From positions 9,017,812 to 9,081,811 of the forward strand of contig JABACO010000005.1 in the NCBI GenBank assembly GCA_013339895.1: a stretch of 64,000 nt of DNA, in the 5' to 3' direction. The stretch comes from Ephydatia muelleri (lineage: Eukaryota; Porifera; Demospongiae; Spongillida; Spongillidae). This document shows, in pieces, positions 1 through 11,169 of the stretch. The notes beneath the pieces were generated by a model. It made no database searches. It saw only the letters and a program-made list of their open reading frames with translations, and was not told the DNA's origin. Every line of letters begins with the position of its first letter. The stretch's first letter is position 1. Made by a program: the position numbers and the translations under genes.

Positions 1-59
1 CCCCCTCTGATTCAGCTGGCATGCGACACGTGCAGAAAAACTATATAATATATAATCAT

Positions 60-953
60 GTACTCTGATTTGGGCTTTCCTGGCTTCATTGACTTAGATG
101 GGAATGGTACAATCTGTTCCATAGATAAGCATTCAAGAAAATGCGACTTAACTTTGTTCATATTCACGAATTGCCACATGCCAAATCAGTAGCAAATGCT
201 ATAGAGTGATTACACACCACAGTCAGAGGCTCCATTTTGAAATTTCACCTTTTGGATTTGCAATGTTACAATCAGATGAGATGTGTTCGATTGCAATCCA
301 GTGACTTTTTTCAACGTGAAGTATTTGAATGAATGCGTCACTGGGTAGGATAGATTCTGGCCTTATAAACAGTTGTACAATCCTGCCAAAGATGGGAACT
401 GGCTCTGAATCATTGTCATGCCAGCTGGGCATCATCTTGAATCTGAATTTGAATTTGATAAATTTTCAGGCATAAATACAGTGAAGGTGAATAATGGCAT
501 GCATGTGCCTGCACTTGTATATTTCCTGTTAGAATGCATACACTTTCTTTAACTAGTTATTCTGCAGATGTAGTTAGCTTTCTTTGTAGTACCCCTTCTG
601 CTTTTTGCTTGATTGTTTATTTTCATAGTATATTGTTCAAGTTTTGTGATACCAGCTATTTAACAGTTTGATGCCATTTGATTGGCACATGATTTGGATT
701 TAGGGTGATAATATCTGTTGCAATTAAACCCAGCAGCTGTACATACACAATGTTTATCTTTGCAACGTTTCTTGCAAATACATTTCAGTTTGTCTTTTCC
801 TGTCTGAGCAGTTTCTTTAAGTACTATGGTAGGCAGTTTGGAATGGTTCTTATTGTATGGAAATGGAACAGACCCCTTGAATGGCATTAGCTCGGTACTT
901 GGATACCAGTTAGATAGGATGCCATGTTCACTTCTGAAAATAAATCTATGCAC
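60..953 (-). pseudogene. Decayed Ginger-type ORF fragment: cysteine-rich motif plus C48 (Ulp1-like) protease
   Basis: Read on the minus strand, 953-660 gives a cysteine-rich stretch (CICKKRCKDKHCVC, then CNRYYHPKSKSC). Positions 435-223 give a protease core (FIQILHVEKSHWIAIE), and about 215-72 a tail containing IVPFPSKS. The same three blocks occur in the same order in the plus-strand element at 13457-14345 (FIQCLHENGNHWITVS, MLPFPSQS), so this is a relative of that element's C-terminal half. The reading frame is broken by stops and shifts between the blocks, the catalytic Cys region is not cleanly readable, and no integrase part lies upstream. It is therefore a dead fragment running toward the window edge. 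Homology to the other copy is seen directly; the Ulp1/C48 assignment is family knowledge. Confidence 0.65.
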
Positions 954-2200
954 TCTTGTAACTCAATGCAGTAATTTAGACACAACCCATGTTCAGAGAG
1001 CTACACATACACATGTACAGCATTGGCTAGTAGCTTACTGTAGTTGGTAAGATCATGTGTCTAACTTTAGAAACATAGCACAGCAGACTTGGCATATCAG
1101 TTGATGACCATTCATGTTTGGATACCCATACTCCTGCACAATAGGTATTGCACTGTTGTGCATACTAGTCTTCATCCATTCAAAACTATTTGCGATACTC
1201 TTTATCAGCTGCCTCTAGTATTTTTATATGGCAAGTGCTGGTAGTAAAAGCTGAATCAGTTGACAATAGAGGTTTACATGTACTGCTACTAAGGGTGTGT
1301 AAATATGGATATGTAATATGCTATATTGCAAGACTACCTTATCACTGATGAGGAACTTTTTGCAAGCAGGGGTTGGCCTGATGAGAGGTGCTAGTTGATG
1401 GACACAAATATTAAAAGGGAATTAAAAATTTGTCTGTGGATACTTTGCATAACGACTACTTTTAGTGCAGGTAAATGAAGCTCGGCAGAAGAGGTCTTCC
1501 ACAATTTCGAGAGCGTCTTAATAGACAAGACGTAGAACCATTGTAATGCCGTTTTTTAAAACTAATTTAATTGTTATTCCGCGGTTACGGGGTCAGTTAC
1601 ACATCCGAAACGAGTCTATTTCTGTATTAGTGTTTCCTGTCTGTTGTATCTATGGTCAAACTAGCCATCCATTTGCAGATGACAAGATACAAGAGATTGC
1701 CGAAATCAGAGCAGGACGAGACGCGCTAGCAGGATATACTAAACCTAGTGAAGTATTCGGTTCACTTAATCTGGTACATGCATGTACATGTACATGTAGC
1801 TGGCACAAAATGCAAGATTAGCTTTGATGTCCATCGGAAAGTGGCTGGCCTTCAGACATTAATAGCAATCCATAATTAATGCGCATTTTAGAAATTCACT
1901 GTTTAAGCATGACTTGAACCAGGATAAGCAATACTTCTCCTACGCACACTACAGTCACTATATATCTAACAGAGCTTCAGAAAGCCATTTTGTTCAACAG
2001 GTCCCTCCTGCATGTGTCCAGTACCTGTTTGGAATAATATTTACTCAGACATGTATGGAGTGTAGACAATTGTGTTCACGCTAAAAACGCAATCAGATTA
2101 TTTTTCATAGTTAAATAATGATGAAATCATCAACAAGAGTCATGGCATAATAGCACCTCATAATTGATACAATTTACCTCGATTCTGCATCAGTTGTTCA
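954..2200. other. No gene recognised
   Basis: AT-rich sequence with only short open frames that show no family resemblance. A run of CATGTACATG-type palindromes lies near 1777-1797, a motif scattered through the whole window. Nothing else is supportable. Confidence 0.5.
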
Positions 2201-2239
2201 TAATAGTATCGTGGTGACGAAGAATAAATATGCATGTTA

Positions 2240-3205
2240 AAGTGAAATGCAGCACCATTGATACTTACAGCGGCCCTGCATTGTTCATGATTGTATCCAC
2301 GGTGAATAAGTACGCACGTTAAGGTGAAATAGATAATACAACATTACTGATACGTACTGGCTTTATTGTTCATGATAGTATCCATGGTAACAAGGAATAA
2401 GAATAAGTATACATGTTAATGTGCAACGAGAAATGCAAGCTTTAATTTATCCATGGTGACAAGGAATAAATAGGCATATTAGGGTGCAAGAGGAAATACA
2501 ACATCATTGATACTTACACGCTGTATTGTTCATAATAGTATCCATGGTAACAAGGAATAAGCAGGCATGTTAAGGTGCAATGGGAAAGGCAACATAACTG
2601 ATACTTACGCACTGCATTGTTCGCATAAGTATCCATGGTGACAAGGAATTAGTAGGCATGTCAAGGTACAATGGGAAATGCAACATAACTGATACTTACA
2701 GGCTTCATTGTTCATAATGTATCCAAGGAATGCGTAGACATGTTAAGGCCATTGAGAAATAAAACATCATTGATACTTACATCCTGCATTTGTTCATAAT
2801 AGTATTCATGGTGATCACAAGGCATATAAGTATGCATGCAGGCATGATACAATTACAAATGCAGCATAATTCATACTTACAGGCTTCATTCAGTGTTCAT
2901 AATACATAGTTATAAACGAATAAAAAGATGTTTTAAAGTGCAGTTACATCATTCAGACTTACAGGCTTCATTTTTCATAATAGTAATGACAAGGAATAAC
3001 AGGCATGTTAAAGTACAATGACAAATGCAGCATAGTTCATACTTACCATCTTCATTGTTCATAATAGCATACATGGTCACAAAGAATAAGTAGACGTGTT
3101 AGATGAAGTCAAATGCAACATCATTGATACTTACACACTGCTGAAAATCCATGGTGACATGCAAGGAATAAGTAGGTATGTTAAGGTGCAATTTTAACAC
3201 TTGTT
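2240..3205. repeat. Diverged minisatellite, ~80-95-bp unit, about 11 copies
   Basis: Each unit carries TGATACTTAC, then TTCATTGTTCATAATAGTAT, then CCATGGTGACAAGGAATAAG, then CATGTTAAGGTGCAATG, then GCAACATCAT. Copies differ by substitutions and small indels, so the array is old. The first block is on the minus strand GTAAGTATCA, a consensus 5' splice donor, repeated once per unit. A possible minus-strand exon lies just upstream (3419-3577). No matching acceptors were found in the units. Confidence 0.8.
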
Positions 3206-3418
3206 GATACCTTGTTGTGTATTTGTTCCTGTGTCAATCTTCCAAAATTATTTTCTATCAAATCACTTTCTATCATATCTGTAGAAGATATCATTTATAA
3301 CTGGAAGGGTTGTAAGATTAGGGGCAGGGGGTGGAATAAGGAAATTCATTAAAATATACAGCTGCATGCTGACTAAAAAAAAGTAATAACATAAATGGCT
3401 AAATTATATTTGGAGTAC

Positions 3419-3577
3419 CTGTGCAGACAAAATGCACAAATCACTCTGTAAATGGGCAAAATGATTCCAACGCTCGTCATTAGACACTATAAACTCCTTT
3501 GTGACGTCTGCTAAATTTATCTCATCTGTTAACTGAAGCTTTGCAAGAAAGCAGTTATTTAATCGTTTCTCAGTCAT
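3419..3577 (-). CDS. Possible first coding exon of an unrecognised minus-strand gene
   Basis: From an ATG at 3577 there are exactly 53 codons ending in Gln, followed by CAG|GTACT, an acceptable 5' splice donor at 3418. The peptide (starting MTEKRLNNCFLAKLQL) is acidic and amphipathic and has no motif I can name. Downstream in the transcription direction lies the minisatellite that repeats a splice-donor sequence, so later exons cannot be placed. Only the open frame and the donor support it; chance is a real alternative. Confidence 0.25.
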
Positions 3578-3637
3578 TGTAGATCTAGATCTCAGATATG
3601 TAGTTAATCGTATCAGGGCATAGAATACCCCCCACAT

Positions 3638-6020
3638 CCTCCCTTTCAGCCATCACTGTATGTAACTAAACGTGCCTTTTCTCTCAACAGGATGCCCAGT
3701 CTTTACCTTCTTTGATGTCGTCGCTGTTAGTCAATGCGTTGCTGTTTTTCTCGACCTCATTGGTTATTTCATGTGTAACCTCGGCCACCTGCGGGTTGAT
3801 AGAAGCTGTTTTATGGCAGCGTCATCCTAGCTACCTCCTTGATTGTTGCAACCTCATAGGGCTTGGGATGGGCGTCAGTGAACAAGACTAGCAGGGTCAC
3901 AAGAAGAGCCAGTTCCTTCAGCATTTTCCAAAATCTTTCAGCGTGGATGAGAAATGGAATGAAGGCTGGAACGATTGTTTTAAATATACTACTCGCACAA
4001 GGAATGAGCCGTTATAATATCCGGGAACAATTTTATATGTACATGTACATGTAGGCCTACATCCCATGATTCTCATGGACGAATGCCATGAAGAAAGAAT
4101 GATCTTTGCCGACTTCCACTAGTGAAGGAACCTCATGGATAGCCTTCAACTTTTCTGTAGTTGTATGTAATCCTCTGCATCAACAACACGGTCCAAGTAT
4201 TCAACTGACAGCGGACATCGCCCCAAAAAAGTCACTTGTCCTATACACCTTCTTACTGCAACATACTCATCACCTGCTCCATGCAATGCCTGCATATGTT
4301 TGCATGGTATCGTCCTTCCTCTCAATATAATAGATCACCGTTCCTATATACTATATACCTTGCAAGTCTATTGCCCGTTTTAACAATACGGCGGAGGTAG
4401 AATGGGAGGTGTGTGTAACTACCACTCCTGCCTGCAGTACCAAATTGGCTTTAATGTGCTTCATTTCATCTACCTCAGCCTTGAAAGCATTAGCATACTT
4501 CTGCATCAAAATTTCGGCATTCTGTTCACATGCAATGATTCAAAGGTGCATAAAAATATAGCCATGCATATTGACAGGTAGTTCAGGCACCACATGATGT
4601 TGCATAGACCTACTTGACAACTATGTCTTTCATGTCCCACTACAAAGGGTCAAAGCCAAGTTTAAACTAAACACAGATCACTGTAAGAGTTCAGTGTCAA
4701 TCCAAAATTTGGATTGACTTTGCAGGTGGCAATCGAAAAATGGATTTGAATGCTCGTTGGGGATTGCACCTAAATTAAGTCGAGGAGTTTGGATTACGCG
4801 GACTGCTATAAAAAAAAACCGCTTAGAGAAAAAAAAAAAGAAGATTTATGACCAGTGATGGCCGGAATAGAGTTCTGCTTCACTTCGCGGGCTAAGCCAA
4901 TTATAGCTAGCTAGCCTAGTGCCATGGCCGTCGTGCGTAGCGCTTCCGAAAAAACCTTTCTTACAAACAACTCTCACGATTTTGATTTCATTCTTGTGAA
5001 CAAAGCTATAGGATAAAATATTAACGGTTCGCTAAACAAAGTATCTATTGCAGCCGACAAGCGTTAACCGTTAGTACATCATACTGACTCATGCATCTAA
5101 ATCACTTTATCTCCACTTGTGAGTAAATAATATTATAGTTCAAATGCAATCGCTCAGTTCAGTTGGCCATTGCATGTGGATGTACAATAGACTACACATA
5201 TATGCATGGTTCCACCGTGCCGTCATCAAGCAGCCATTATGCGGCTAGGTATGCAGCTGTCCCAGTGTACCTTTGCCCAGGAAACACCCATGCCATCAGG
5301 GAAGGCGACGTGATGGCCCAATTTATTATAACATGCACTTATTGCAATTTTTTGTAGAGGTGCATGGAAGCTGGCAGTTATCACCAACCATAACATTGAC
5401 TTATATAGCCTGACTCAGCTATACGTGCACATGTTGTCTCATGTCTATAGGATCACACTGCATGAGTCACTCATGGCTGCCCACCCTTCCATCAAACCAA
5501 AAGCTAAATTTTAAACATTCCTACAACTTGAAGATACCATGAGAGAGGTAGAACTGCTTCACAACTGCGTATCATCATTAAAAACCAATCCATGCTGACG
5601 TCACCCGTGACGCGGAGCTGGGTAGGTGTAAGTGGGCACAGGAAGGGGTGAGGTTGGGTGGTGTGGCACAGAAGAGGTTAGGTTGGGTGGGTATGGTGGG
5701 AACAGGAATAGGTGGGGTAAGTAGTGGGGTTGGATAAAGGAGTGCAAGGACAAAATAAAGTTGAGGTTGAGGAGGAATCATATGGTTAAGTTATCTCTTT
5801 CACAGGAGAATCCAATTATTGCTCATGTTGTGCTTTGCAAGAAAATGTTCCTTGTAAACAGCTCCGTGAATTTGATGAGGAAAAAACATTTCCTCTAAGC
5901 TGTTGACTACAAAACGTTACCGGTTTAGATAAACAAAGACTTTTAAGTGCCTTTGAATTATACAGCTGCTCCGATGCAGTATTGTGCTGTTGCCACTGAA
6001 AGAGTTAGTAATGGAATATT
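3638..6020. other. No gene recognised
   Basis: Open frames are short and compositionally unremarkable. A G-rich, purine-skewed stretch at about 5600-5780 produces a proline/threonine-rich antisense frame that looks like low-complexity artefact. Oligo-A tracts occur at about 4807-4846. No RNA gene was recognised. Confidence 0.45.
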
Positions 6021-6234
6021 ATGACTTAGGGGAAATGGTTATAGGGTGAGGAGGTCAAATATGGGTTACATGACACTGACAGCATTCACGCATAAAATGC
6101 AGCAGACATTCTCAACACTCCAGCGTTCCGTTCTTTGCCCAGCGGTGCCCCTGTCATGTGACCAGTCCTCCAAATGCTGTCAGTGTCATGTAACCCATAT
6201 TTCACCTCCTCACACTGTGACCATTTTGTCATGA
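6021..6234. mobile_element. Fold-back (MITE-like) element with ~65-bp inverted arms
   Basis: Left arm 6021-6086 and right arm 6172-6234 are inverted copies: GGTGAGGAGGTCAAATATGG and GTTACATGACACTGACAGCA recur as reverse complement on the right. The inner ~45 bp match almost perfectly and the outer ~20 bp are more diverged. The ~85-bp centre is non-coding. No clear target-site duplication was seen. Confidence 0.75.
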
Positions 6235-6863
6235 CATCTGGTCACATGTGTGGTATGTGGTGTGTGCATGGGTAAATATTTAGCTTGTACACGTAAATAC
6301 TTCCGTGTTTAAGTGTGTACGTCATCTTGAAACTTTGCATGCACCATATAGCTGTGAGAGTGCAGGGAATAGTGGTTGAAGGGACAAAGGGAGGATCGGA
6401 GAGATGCAAGTAGGGAGGGAGGTAAGGAGGGGTCTAAAAGTAGCCAATAAGGCTTTGGGTTGGTTATCAATCTGCATGTGTCTACACGGTACCGGGTACC
6501 TCTGCTGTGACGCGCGGCTGTAAGAGCAGCGGATGGACTTAGGCCTTCAACGCTTCGGCCCAAACAGATAATGACTTATACAACGTGTTAAAACAGTCAA
6601 ACATCGCTAGAGCTCCATATAGTTGGTGCTAAGTACAAGAACATTCTTTCAATTGGTGCTTCCTGTGACAATACAGATCGACCGTTGACACCGTCGGCAT
6701 GCAACATTACTGCACCTGCTGCTCCCGGACCGCGCAAAGCTAAGCAGTAAGATATATGTGAACTGTACAGTTTACAATTGTGCATACGCTTTACTGTCGG
6801 GAAACAATTCATCGAAACGAGAAGAGGGGTGGCGATGCGGATGATGGTCTCAAAAAGAGCTCG

Positions 6864-7181
6864 TTACATGCTTGTTGTCTTATTGCATTCCAACGTGCGA
6901 TCAATGCTGTCCCATGAAGGTAGTTTGCCCCACGAGGGACGTATAATCTCGACCACATCACCATCGACATCTAGAATGACAATGTTGGGAACATCTCTCC
7001 TGTTAACGTTGATTGGAGAGGAGGTGATGTATTTGTTGGTTGTGGTAGGAACTGGGTCAGCCAGGTTGGGTTCGGCACTTGAGGTGGTTTGTTCCTCCAG
7101 TAGCTTTTGAAGGTCAACCTGGTGGTTTGTAGCTCTTCTTGTGGGTGTGGCTCTTCCGTTGGGTGTGGCATCCCAGGGCAC
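6864..7181 (-). CDS. Hypothetical 105-codon open frame
   Basis: The frame has a Thr/Arg-rich N-terminus, a central IVILDVDGDVVEIIRPSW block and a Cys-containing end. I recognise no family. It could be an exon or a relic of a mobile-element ORF; no convincing splice sites or neighbouring exons were found. The hydrophobic/acidic alternation looks more protein-like than the surrounding frames, but that is weak evidence. Confidence 0.2.
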   Translation of the reverse strand: MPWDATPNGRATPTRRATNHQVDLQKLLEEQTTSSAEPNLADPVPTTTNKYITSSPINVNRRDVPNIVILDVDGDVVEIIRPSWGKLPSWDSIDRTLECNKTTSM

Positions 7182-7447
7182 TAGACATTAAGTGTTTGAA
7201 GTTCGTAGTCGTACATGCGGTCAACGGATGAAGCGATCTCAGTCGATAACATAGCCATGCATGTGCGTATAGTTAGTATTTAGTGCCAATATCTAGGTCT
7301 TCAAAAGGACATTGCCTACGTTGATTTGACCTCCTGTTTTGAGTTGACGAAAGTGTCATATTAGAATATTACATAGACATTTACGGACCATTTTCCAAAA
7401 TGGGCACATCGATAGTTCATTGCAAATAGAACATGGATCTTACTTAT

Positions 7448-7575
7448 CAGTGTTGCCGCGATTCTAATTATATCGTCGATTCTATATCAATTCATCGACG
7501 ATTATTATGCATCGACGAGTCATTAAATCGACGAATATTCATAAGATTATCGTCGATCAATCGACGATTCACCTT
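7448..7575. repeat. hAT end with subterminal ATCGTCGAT/ATCGACGAT repeats
   Basis: After the 15-bp terminal repeat come at least five copies of TCGTCGAT or its complement ATCGACGA within ~110 bp, in both orientations. Clustered subterminal repeats are the usual transposase-binding sites of hAT elements; binding here is inferred. Confidence 0.75.
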
Positions 7576-7800
7576 GTATGTCCTTCCATGCTGCGTAGTA
7601 GAGCAGGAAGTGGTTTCGTTGCGCGTTTCTTGTTCTCTAGTGCGAGTACATCATCCGATGTAGCTAAATATTGGTGTTTTCAAGAAAGCTAACTGACTTT
7701 GAATGTTGTGAGATGTAAATTATACGAGCTGACTGCATGTACAACAAGCAAGAAAATTCAATAGAAAGTTCCTTAATAGCACAGTCAAAAACAAATAGTA

Positions 7801-10281
7801 TTATATGTTTGCAAACACTGCTTGGTTGTGCTTAAGAAATATTATTTCTTCAAGTCGACTAGGTAACAGGCGCCATCTTTTTTTTTGCTGGATATTCTTT
7901 GATGTTGAGAACACCCGTTCAGAAGGGGCACTAGAAGCTGGTACTGCAAGATACTTTTTAGCCAAAATAGCTATGTTAGGGTATGCATTGCAGTGTGCTT
8001 CCCACCATGCCAGAGGGTCTGCAGATAGATGATCTATCTCAGGTTCATTGAGGTACCTACATTTTAGTATTATAAAATGTAGGGGAACCTTACAATTATT
8101 TAAATGCTTCATACCTTTGTAGTTCATCACCAAGTTGCTGTTCTGAATCAACACTCTCTGGGGGAGATTTGCCAAATGAAAACAACGACTTGGCCTGCTG
8201 TGATAGTGTAAGCCGTGGCTGCTTTGTGACATGTATTTCAGAGCCATGTGCCTCAACATGTGGGACACCCATTGCTAGTCCACTCACATTATTCATTTCC
8301 AGACGAAGCTGATCCACTCCTATTTGCCGTTGGTTGGGTGGCAACCATGACAAAGATTTATGGCCAGGGTGAGTGATGGATCCCATCAGGAGTAGTGGAT
8401 TTGTAGCATTCCACCTGCGATCCATGTCAGCCAGAATAAAATCTCTCACTTCAGATACAACGCCCTGCTCAGCCCACAAGCTGTCATTCAAATTCCATGA
8501 TGCTGGAGGAGATGGCAGCTTTAATCCTGAAAATGGATCAGCACATTATAACAATACCAAATACCTTCCAACATACCTTGCTGCAAATAAGACACATAGC
8601 GTGAGACACAACCTAGTGTGGGGTATTTTTCTCCTTGTAGTATGTCAGTTACAACAGCAAAAGGTTTCAAAAAATTACAAAGCATGAGTGCTGACCTCCA
8701 ATGCTCATAAGATGGACAAATATCATGCCTTCCAGTGTCAATGAGGACAAAGTCTATGGCTTCCTTGAGCTCTAATGCCCGCTGTAGCATGTCATAGGTT
8801 GAATTCCATCGGGTAACTATATCTTTTATTAACTTCTTTGTTCTTCCCCAGTGCAAATATTCACAGTTCATCAATGAATCATCAATTCCTACTTCAATGC
8901 TCGTCTGTAATTCATCCTGGGCTATGCTATCATCATAGCCATCCTCTTCATCAATGCTTTGTGCTTCATCATGTTGTGATTCAAACTGAAAGGCCAGGTT
9001 TGGGTTGTTTTGCTTATCACGCAAGGCTTTAAGCAGGACAGGAGAACCACTAATTGTATTAACAATTCTCTTGAACAAATCAATGAGTTCAGCAACTGGT
9101 TTGATGAACTGTAACATAGAATCAGTAGTAAACAAAAACAAGGCATATATTCTTACCTCAAGTGCATTCTTGATGGACAGTTGCAAAGTGTGGCATGCAC
9201 ATCTAACATGTTCCTCAGTTATGTTCTGGCTCAGCATCAAGTCAACTGCCCGAACAAAGTTGGTTCCATTGTCAGTTGTTACTGCATCCAATCGGTCAGC
9301 AAGAAAGAAATCCTTCTGGGTGACATTCTTTATTAATGCAAGTATTGCCTCTCCAGTATGTGACTCTGTGTTGATATAAAAATAGTCTATCCAATTAAAT
9401 GACATGCACATGATACGTACCATCACTAATCTTAACACCCAGGACTGCAGACATTAACTTCCATGCTGGTGTGATCCAATGTCCTGTTATGGCCACATAA
9501 GAATCACCTGAATTTTTCATAGTAGCTCCATCGGTTGTAATGGCTACCGAAGATGCCTGTTCAATGCTGTTCTTTAGCTGTATCATGATAAAATGGAATG
9601 CATTTGTTACATTACTGTGCATGCTTTTTTTACATAATGGCTGTTATGGTCTTAAAGTCAGACATTTTCGTTTGGTTCTTAAAATTTGTAAATAACTATT
9701 GATTCTATGCCTATCTGTGTAGCATACCACTTCTTTGGTTTCTTCATACTTCTTAGCGATCATTTTAGTTAACTTCGTGCGATGAGGTAGCGCATATCCT
9801 CCCTTTGAAAGTTTATTCACGAAGAGTCGAAGGAAAGGATTCTCCATTTCGTATGCTGGTAGCAGCCCCCACACCATTGCATTGACCAATAGATCGTCAG
9901 CGCAGTTAACGTCCTCCTCACTTAAGGATATCGGGCAGGGTATCTCAGCTTCTGCAGCAGAAAGGCGCTTTGATGTTTCTCTGTCCCTATTGTAAATAAG
10001 AGCACGAATATGAAACACCGTGTCTTTCTATATTGGAATTACTTGGCTTACAGCGAACACTCAACGGAATGTTTGTCCCAGATGTGTCTATTCATGTTCG
10101 ACGTGTTGCCTCGTGCACGAGTTACAACCTTGTCGCATAATTTGCATCTAGCAGGAGGGAACTTCTCTTTTTCTGATGGTTTCCTGTCCAGAACATAGTG
10201 TTTCCACACCCAGCTTGTATTTTTTGCCTTGCTTAGAACAGAACCGCTATATTCTGCCCCTTGAGCTCCTTGAGACGACAT
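7801..10281 (-). CDS. hAT transposase with BED zinc finger, 684 codons, 7 exons
   Basis: Exons (minus strand): 10281-10052, 9986-9728, 9577-9421, 9365-9157, 9108-8577, 8526-8115, 8056-7801. All introns are GT-AG, 48-150 bp, and the joined length is 2055 nt with no internal stop. Domains in order: BED finger in exon 1 (SWVWKHYV, then CKLCDK and HIWDKH); first catalytic Asp in ITTDGAT (exon 3); second Asp in VTTDNGTNF, followed by CACHTLQL (exon 4); conserved TRWNSTY (exon 5); catalytic Glu and dimerisation region SSAPSERVFS after DPLAWWEAH (exon 7). These are the DDE and C-terminal features of hAT transposases, which cut and paste the element. The start was chosen at 10281 because the upstream in-frame Met lies among the terminal repeats. 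The gene looks potentially functional. Confidence 0.9.
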
Positions 10282-10334
10282 AACAGACCGCAAGCAAACA
10301 CGTGCTTCAGGTGGGCGGTATGAATAAAAACAGA

Positions 10335-10447
10335 TCGTCAAGTATCGTCGATATCTCATTAGTAAACATCGTCGATTATCGATTCCGGATGCGATACAGG
10401 ATATGCATCGACGATACGGAGATCGTTTCCGCATCGCGGCAACACTG
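10335..10447. repeat. Opposite hAT end with matching subterminal repeats
   Basis: Copies of ATCGTCGAT and ATCGACGAT occur at about 10346, 10370 and 10408, and the terminal GCGGCAACACTG closes the element. This end lies just upstream of the transposase start and so should also contain its promoter. Confidence 0.72.
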
Positions 10448-10990
10448 GGTCTGGGGCGGAGCCGCAGAAGCTAACGCATTTTTTCGAATCGATAGCATTT
10501 TTAGCAACACTTTCTTCCCTGAGCACCACTCAGTTTGAGTTTTCCGCTAATTTTTTTTTTGCGGTTACGACAATTACGTAGTCTACATGACATCATTAAT
10601 TTATCCGCTCGTTCCACGTCAAAATTTGTTAGACAACTTAAAAAATTACATCCTGACGGCGCCCCCCCTCGACCGGCGCCCGGGGGCATATGCCCCCCCC
10701 CTCCCCCTCCCCCTCCCGCCGCCACTGTACTACAAACCTACTGCCTAGGACACAAAGAGTCATCATCAGTTATCAAAATGACGACAATCTAGCCAGTAAA
10801 GCCCTAGCAGTGGCCCTGACCAGGGCCTACCGCTCCGACACTGCTGAAGACTTGGGACAAGCAGTTCGAGTGGCGATTCGTGTAGCGAGTCTGTCGAGGC
10901 ACCTGCTGGCTTCTTCTCCCCAACAACCATACGTCTCCACGGTTAAGGGGATACAAACCCAGCCCGAGCGGTTGCATTTCTCATCATTGG
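10448..10990. other. Region between hAT and Ginger elements; possible disrupted reading frame
   Basis: Positions 10658-10724 are extremely C-rich with a GGGGGCATATGCCCCC palindrome near 10683-10698. From about 10768 to 10990 a frame stays open (ALAVALTRAY, SDTAEDLGQA, VASLSRHLLA) up to the exact edge of the Ginger element. Beyond the element, skipping four bases, the same frame continues to 14702. I do not recognise the product; see the finding on target-site duplication. Confidence 0.35.
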
Positions 10991-11127
10991 TGTCACAGGA
11001 AATTCTGTCGCTAGGAAATATTGTCGCGGCGACAATATTTCCTAAGGAAATTGTGTCGCTTTAATTAAACGTAGCGACCATATTTCCTAAGGAAATTCTG
11101 TCGCTCCCAGGAAATTCTGTCGCGCAT
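10991..11127. repeat. Ginger left terminal inverted repeat
   Basis: About 137 bp built from alternating copies of GGAAATTCTGTCGC and GCGACAATATTTCC. One palindrome is exact apart from a single central base (AATATTGTCGC-G-GCGACAATATT, about 11017-11039). The right repeat mirrors it nearly base for base. Confidence 0.85.
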
Positions 11128-11169
11128 GCTCAATGTTCTATCGATTCCTCGTGGTTCTCACTTCTAAGC

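Larger units (their letters stand above)
7448..10447 (-). mobile_element. hAT-superfamily DNA transposon, apparently complete
   Basis: The ends are short terminal inverted repeats: CAGTGTTGCCGCGAT at 7448 matches the reverse complement of ATCGCGGCAACACTG ending at 10447. CAGTGTTGCC termini are typical of hAT elements. A single minus-strand transposase gene fills the interior. The 8 bp outside each end (TTACTTAT left, GGTCTGGG right) do not match, so no target duplication is visible. Either the flanks have changed since insertion or one end was rearranged. Confidence 0.88.

Noticed and set aside
2240..3205. CRISPR array
   Set aside because: Units are diverged, with no constant repeat separated by unique spacers, and the window is eukaryotic.
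5578..5781. Proline/threonine-rich minus-strand frame
   Set aside because: Arises from a G-rich low-complexity tract.
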